From: Actinoalloteichus hoggarensis
Lineage (GTDB): Bacteria; Actinomycetota; Actinomycetes; Mycobacteriales; Pseudonocardiaceae
Direction: 5' to 3'
DNA length: 64,000 bases
Assembly: GCF_002234535.1 (NCBI RefSeq)
Contig: NZ_CP022521.1
Span: 6,308,001 to 6,372,000 of the forward strand
The position numbers and the translations under genes are program-made. Within the stretch, counting starts at the first letter, position 1, and each line of letters begins with the position of its first letter. Below are positions 61,691-64,000 of this stretch, in pieces. The notes beneath the pieces were generated by a model. That model saw nothing but the letters and a program-made list of their open reading frames with translations, was not told the DNA's origin and ran no database searches.

Positions 61691-63844
61691 TCAGCGCCGC
61701 CGTTGCGTCGCCAGCAGGCGGTTGATCGCCGCCGGGGGACCCGGTCGGGCGAAGTACCAGCCTTGGCCCGCCTCACAGCCGATGTCGCGCAGGCGCTCCG
61801 CCTGGGCGGCCGTCTCGACGCCCTCCGCGGTGACGGTCAGCCCGAGCGCATGGGCGAGGGTGACCAGTGCCCCGACTATCTGCTCGTCCACGGGGTCCGG
61901 TCTGCCCGCCACCCGCAGCCCCTCCACGAACGAGCCTGCGATCTTGAGTTCGTGGACGGGAAGCCGCCGCAGGTAGGCGAGGTTGGAGTAGCCGGTGCCG
62001 AAGTCGTCGATGGCGATGCGGACGCCCATGTCGTAGAGCTTGCGCAGCGCGCTGGTCTGGTCCTCGGCGGTGCCCATCACGGCGCTCTCGGTGAGTTCGA
62101 GCTGCAACTGTCCCGCCCGCAGTCCGGTGTCCCGCAGGATGGACTCGACGTCACTGACCAGGGACGGGTCCCGTGACTGACGAGCGGCGAGGTTGACGCT
62201 GACGAAGGGGGCGTCGTCGCCGAACTCGTCGCTCCACTGCCGAGCCTGCCGACAGGTGTGCTCGAGCACCCATCGACCGAGCTGGACGATGAGCCCGGTC
62301 TCCTCGGCCAGGCCGATGAACTTGTCCGGGGCGAGCAGGCCGTGTTCGGGGTGCTGCCAGCGGACCAGTGCCTCCACGGCGATGACCCGTCCGTCGGCCA
62401 AGGCGACGAGCGGCTGGTAGTCGACGTAGAACTCGTCGCGTTCCAGAGCCGCGGGCATGGTGGCGGAGAGCCGGAACCTGGCGACCTCACGAGCGTTGCG
62501 CTCGGGGTCGAACAGCGCCCACCGGCTCTTGCCCTCGGACTTCGCCCAGTACAGCGTCACGTCGGCGTCCCGGATCAGGTCGCCCGAGCCGCCCGCGACG
62601 ACCGGACGTTCGACGATGCCGATGCTCGCCGACACCGAGAGCTGGTGACCGCCGATTCGGATGGGATCGGCCAGCACGTCGAGCACCTGGTTCCCCAGCT
62701 CGATGAGCTGGTCCGTCCCGGAGCTGCGTTCGGCCAGCAGCACGAACTCGTCGCCGCCGAGCCGGGCCACCAGGCAATCGGTGAGGGCGACGCTCGCCGC
62801 GAGCCGTTTCGCGACCGCGACCAGCAGCTCGTCGCCGACGTGATGGCCGAGGCTGTCATTGATGACCTTGAAACCGTCGAGGTCGATGAAGCACAGGCCT
62901 ACTCGACGGTCCCGTTCCGGCCGGTTGAACACCCGCGCCAGCCGATCCAGGAACAGCGCACGGTTGGCCAGCCCGGTGAGCGGGTCGTGCAGCGCCTGGT
63001 AGCGCAGCCGGTCCTGAAGCTGATGGCGGTCGGTGACGTCCTCCATCATCGCGAGCTGGTACTGGGGTTCGCCGTCGGGACCCCGGACCAGGGAGACGGT
63101 GAGGTTGGTCCACACCGAGTCGCCGTCGCTGCGGAAGAACTGCTTCTCCGCCCGGAAGTACTCGCGGTCTCCCCTGGTCAGCTGTCGGTAGGCCTCGTGG
63201 GTCGCCTCGGGATCGCCCGCGTGCAGGAACTCGTGCAGGGAGAAGCCGCGGAACTCCTCCAGCGAGTAGCCGAGCATCTGTTGCAGGGCGAGGTTGGCGT
63301 CGAGCATCCGACCGTCCACGTCGGCGAGGCCGATGCCGATGGCGGCTTCGGTGAACAGTGCCCGGAAGCGTGCCTCGCTCGCCCGCAGCGCCGCCTCGGC
63401 CTGTTCGCGGGCGTCGAGCACCGCCTCGCGGATCGCCTCCTGTTCGTGGAGGGTGCGCTGCCGCAGCGCGTAGCCGTAACCGCCTGCGAGCGCGCCCTGC
63501 ACCGCGGAGATCCGGCCGGCGGCGACGTCGGGCATCTCCTGGGTGATCTCATCACCCAGGAGTGTGATGGTGCGCTCCAACGTGGCCGAGCTGGTGAAGT
63601 GGCTGTCGACCAGGTCGACGCCGACCTCCCATGCCGCGCGCGGGTTGAAGGGCTCCGCGTCGAGCGCGGCGAAGATCCGTGTCGCGAGTCCGACGAGGTA
63701 GTCGACGACCTCGTCCTGGGACATCGACACATAGCTGGTGCCGTTGATCGCCGCAGCCCATTCCCGCGCGAGTCGTCGGGCCACGACCGCGTGGTCCGCG
63801 TCGTGATCACCGGTGCCCGCGGAATCGCCGGGTCGCTCCGTCAT
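61691..63844 (-). CDS. PAS-GGDEF-EAL cyclic di-GMP turnover protein
   Basis: A 717-residue cytoplasmic protein. The N-terminal helical region (residues 1-150) probably senses or dimerises. A PAS domain lies at about 155-285 ('ARFRALFTEAAIGIGLADVDG'), a GGDEF domain has intact RLGGDEFVLL, and an EAL domain has 'AVEALVRW', 'SVNLAARQ', 'LELTESAVM', 'IDDFGTGYSNLAYL' and 'VTAEGVE', so the metal-binding and catalytic residues are all present. Both synthesis and hydrolysis of cyclic di-GMP are possible. ATG 63844 is used; GTG 63850 is two codons upstream. The remaining 150 bases to the window end show no gene. Confidence 0.93.
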   Translation of the reverse strand: MTERPGDSAGTGDHDADHAVVARRLAREWAAAINGTSYVSMSQDEVVDYLVGLATRIFAALDAEPFNPRAAWEVGVDLVDSHFTSSATLERTITLLGDEITQEMPDVAAGRISAVQGALAGGYGYALRQRTLHEQEAIREAVLDAREQAEAALRASEARFRALFTEAAIGIGLADVDGRMLDANLALQQMLGYSLEEFRGFSLHEFLHAGDPEATHEAYRQLTRGDREYFRAEKQFFRSDGDSVWTNLTVSLVRGPDGEPQYQLAMMEDVTDRHQLQDRLRYQALHDPLTGLANRALFLDRLARVFNRPERDRRVGLCFIDLDGFKVINDSLGHHVGDELLVAVAKRLAASVALTDCLVARLGGDEFVLLAERSSGTDQLIELGNQVLDVLADPIRIGGHQLSVSASIGIVERPVVAGGSGDLIRDADVTLYWAKSEGKSRWALFDPERNAREVARFRLSATMPAALERDEFYVDYQPLVALADGRVIAVEALVRWQHPEHGLLAPDKFIGLAEETGLIVQLGRWVLEHTCRQARQWSDEFGDDAPFVSVNLAARQSRDPSLVSDVESILRDTGLRAGQLQLELTESAVMGTAEDQTSALRKLYDMGVRIAIDDFGTGYSNLAYLRRLPVHELKIAGSFVEGLRVAGRPDPVDEQIVGALVTLAHALGLTVTAEGVETAAQAERLRDIGCEAGQGWYFARPGPPAAINRLLATQRRR

Positions 63845-64000
63845 GCGCACAATGGGGCCTGCTCACCAGTCTCGAACCGCTGAGGCGACGACACGGGCCG
63901 CCGCGTCGGGTCGGCGGGCGGCGTCACGGAGTGCCGTGCCGCGCCGGGGACCGTTCCGTGGCGCCCGGCCGCGGCCGGATCGTCAACCACGAGTTCGAGG

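Overview
The window is high-GC actinobacterial chromosome, most likely from a filamentous member of the Pseudonocardiaceae. The basis is the GC-rich coding bias with GTG starts, a mycothiol synthase, a WhiB-like protein, an RsiG-type anti-sigma factor, EspG/PPE-like/DUF3558 proteins and an actinomycete-type integrative element. The genus assignment is inference; no 16S rRNA gene is present.

1-4250: ordinary accessory genes. They are a cut NAD(P)-binding epimerase with a divergent MarR regulator, an HTH protein coupled to an alpha/beta hydrolase behind a clear promoter/operator, a 2'-5' RNA ligase family protein and a DUF998 membrane protein.

4251-17123: an integrated element of about 12.9 kb in the 3' end of a tRNA-Lys(UUU) gene. 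It is bounded by a perfect 46-bp direct repeat. From left to right it carries an AT-richer OLD-family ATPase/Toprim nuclease (probable defence cargo), a NUDIX hydrolase, a TPR regulator and a small XRE repressor. Next comes a tightly overlapping operon of excisionase-like HTH, WhiB-like protein, small membrane protein, DUF2637/SpdB-like membrane protein and FtsK-like DNA translocase. Directly after the translocase gene sits an array of ACCCGTCAC repeats. Three small genes on the minus strand, a second HTH-TPR regulator and a tyrosine integrase follow. Paired TTGGACA repeats at both ends look like integrase arm sites. I see no replication initiator.

17153-29912: an alpha/beta hydrolase, a frameshifted MFS transporter, an EamA transporter, a secreted Cu/Zn-SOD-like protein, DusB, a diguanylate cyclase, a very long LytR-CpsA-Psr protein, PhoU behind a PHO box and an orphan XRE/DUF5753-type regulator.

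30068-47630 plus 56054-59595: a block whose gene content matches, from memory, M. tuberculosis Rv0807-Rv0821: pstSCAB, mshD, a GlnR-like regulator, lmeA, a thioredoxin-like protein, a cysteine-rich leader peptide with DUF4395, sulfurtransferase and SseC, a nitrobindin-like protein, pabC, ygfZ, a DUF3073 protein, purM, purF and an SCP2-like protein. RsiG and an L-asparaginase II lie inside this block.

48115-55253 interrupts it with a duplicated small-protein/DUF3558 lipoprotein pair, a PPE-like protein, EspG, decayed ORFs and a PoxB-like thiamine diphosphate enzyme. The right end holds a GH15 glycosidase and a PAS-GGDEF-EAL protein. Cyclic di-GMP is therefore represented by two turnover enzymes and one likely receptor (RsiG).
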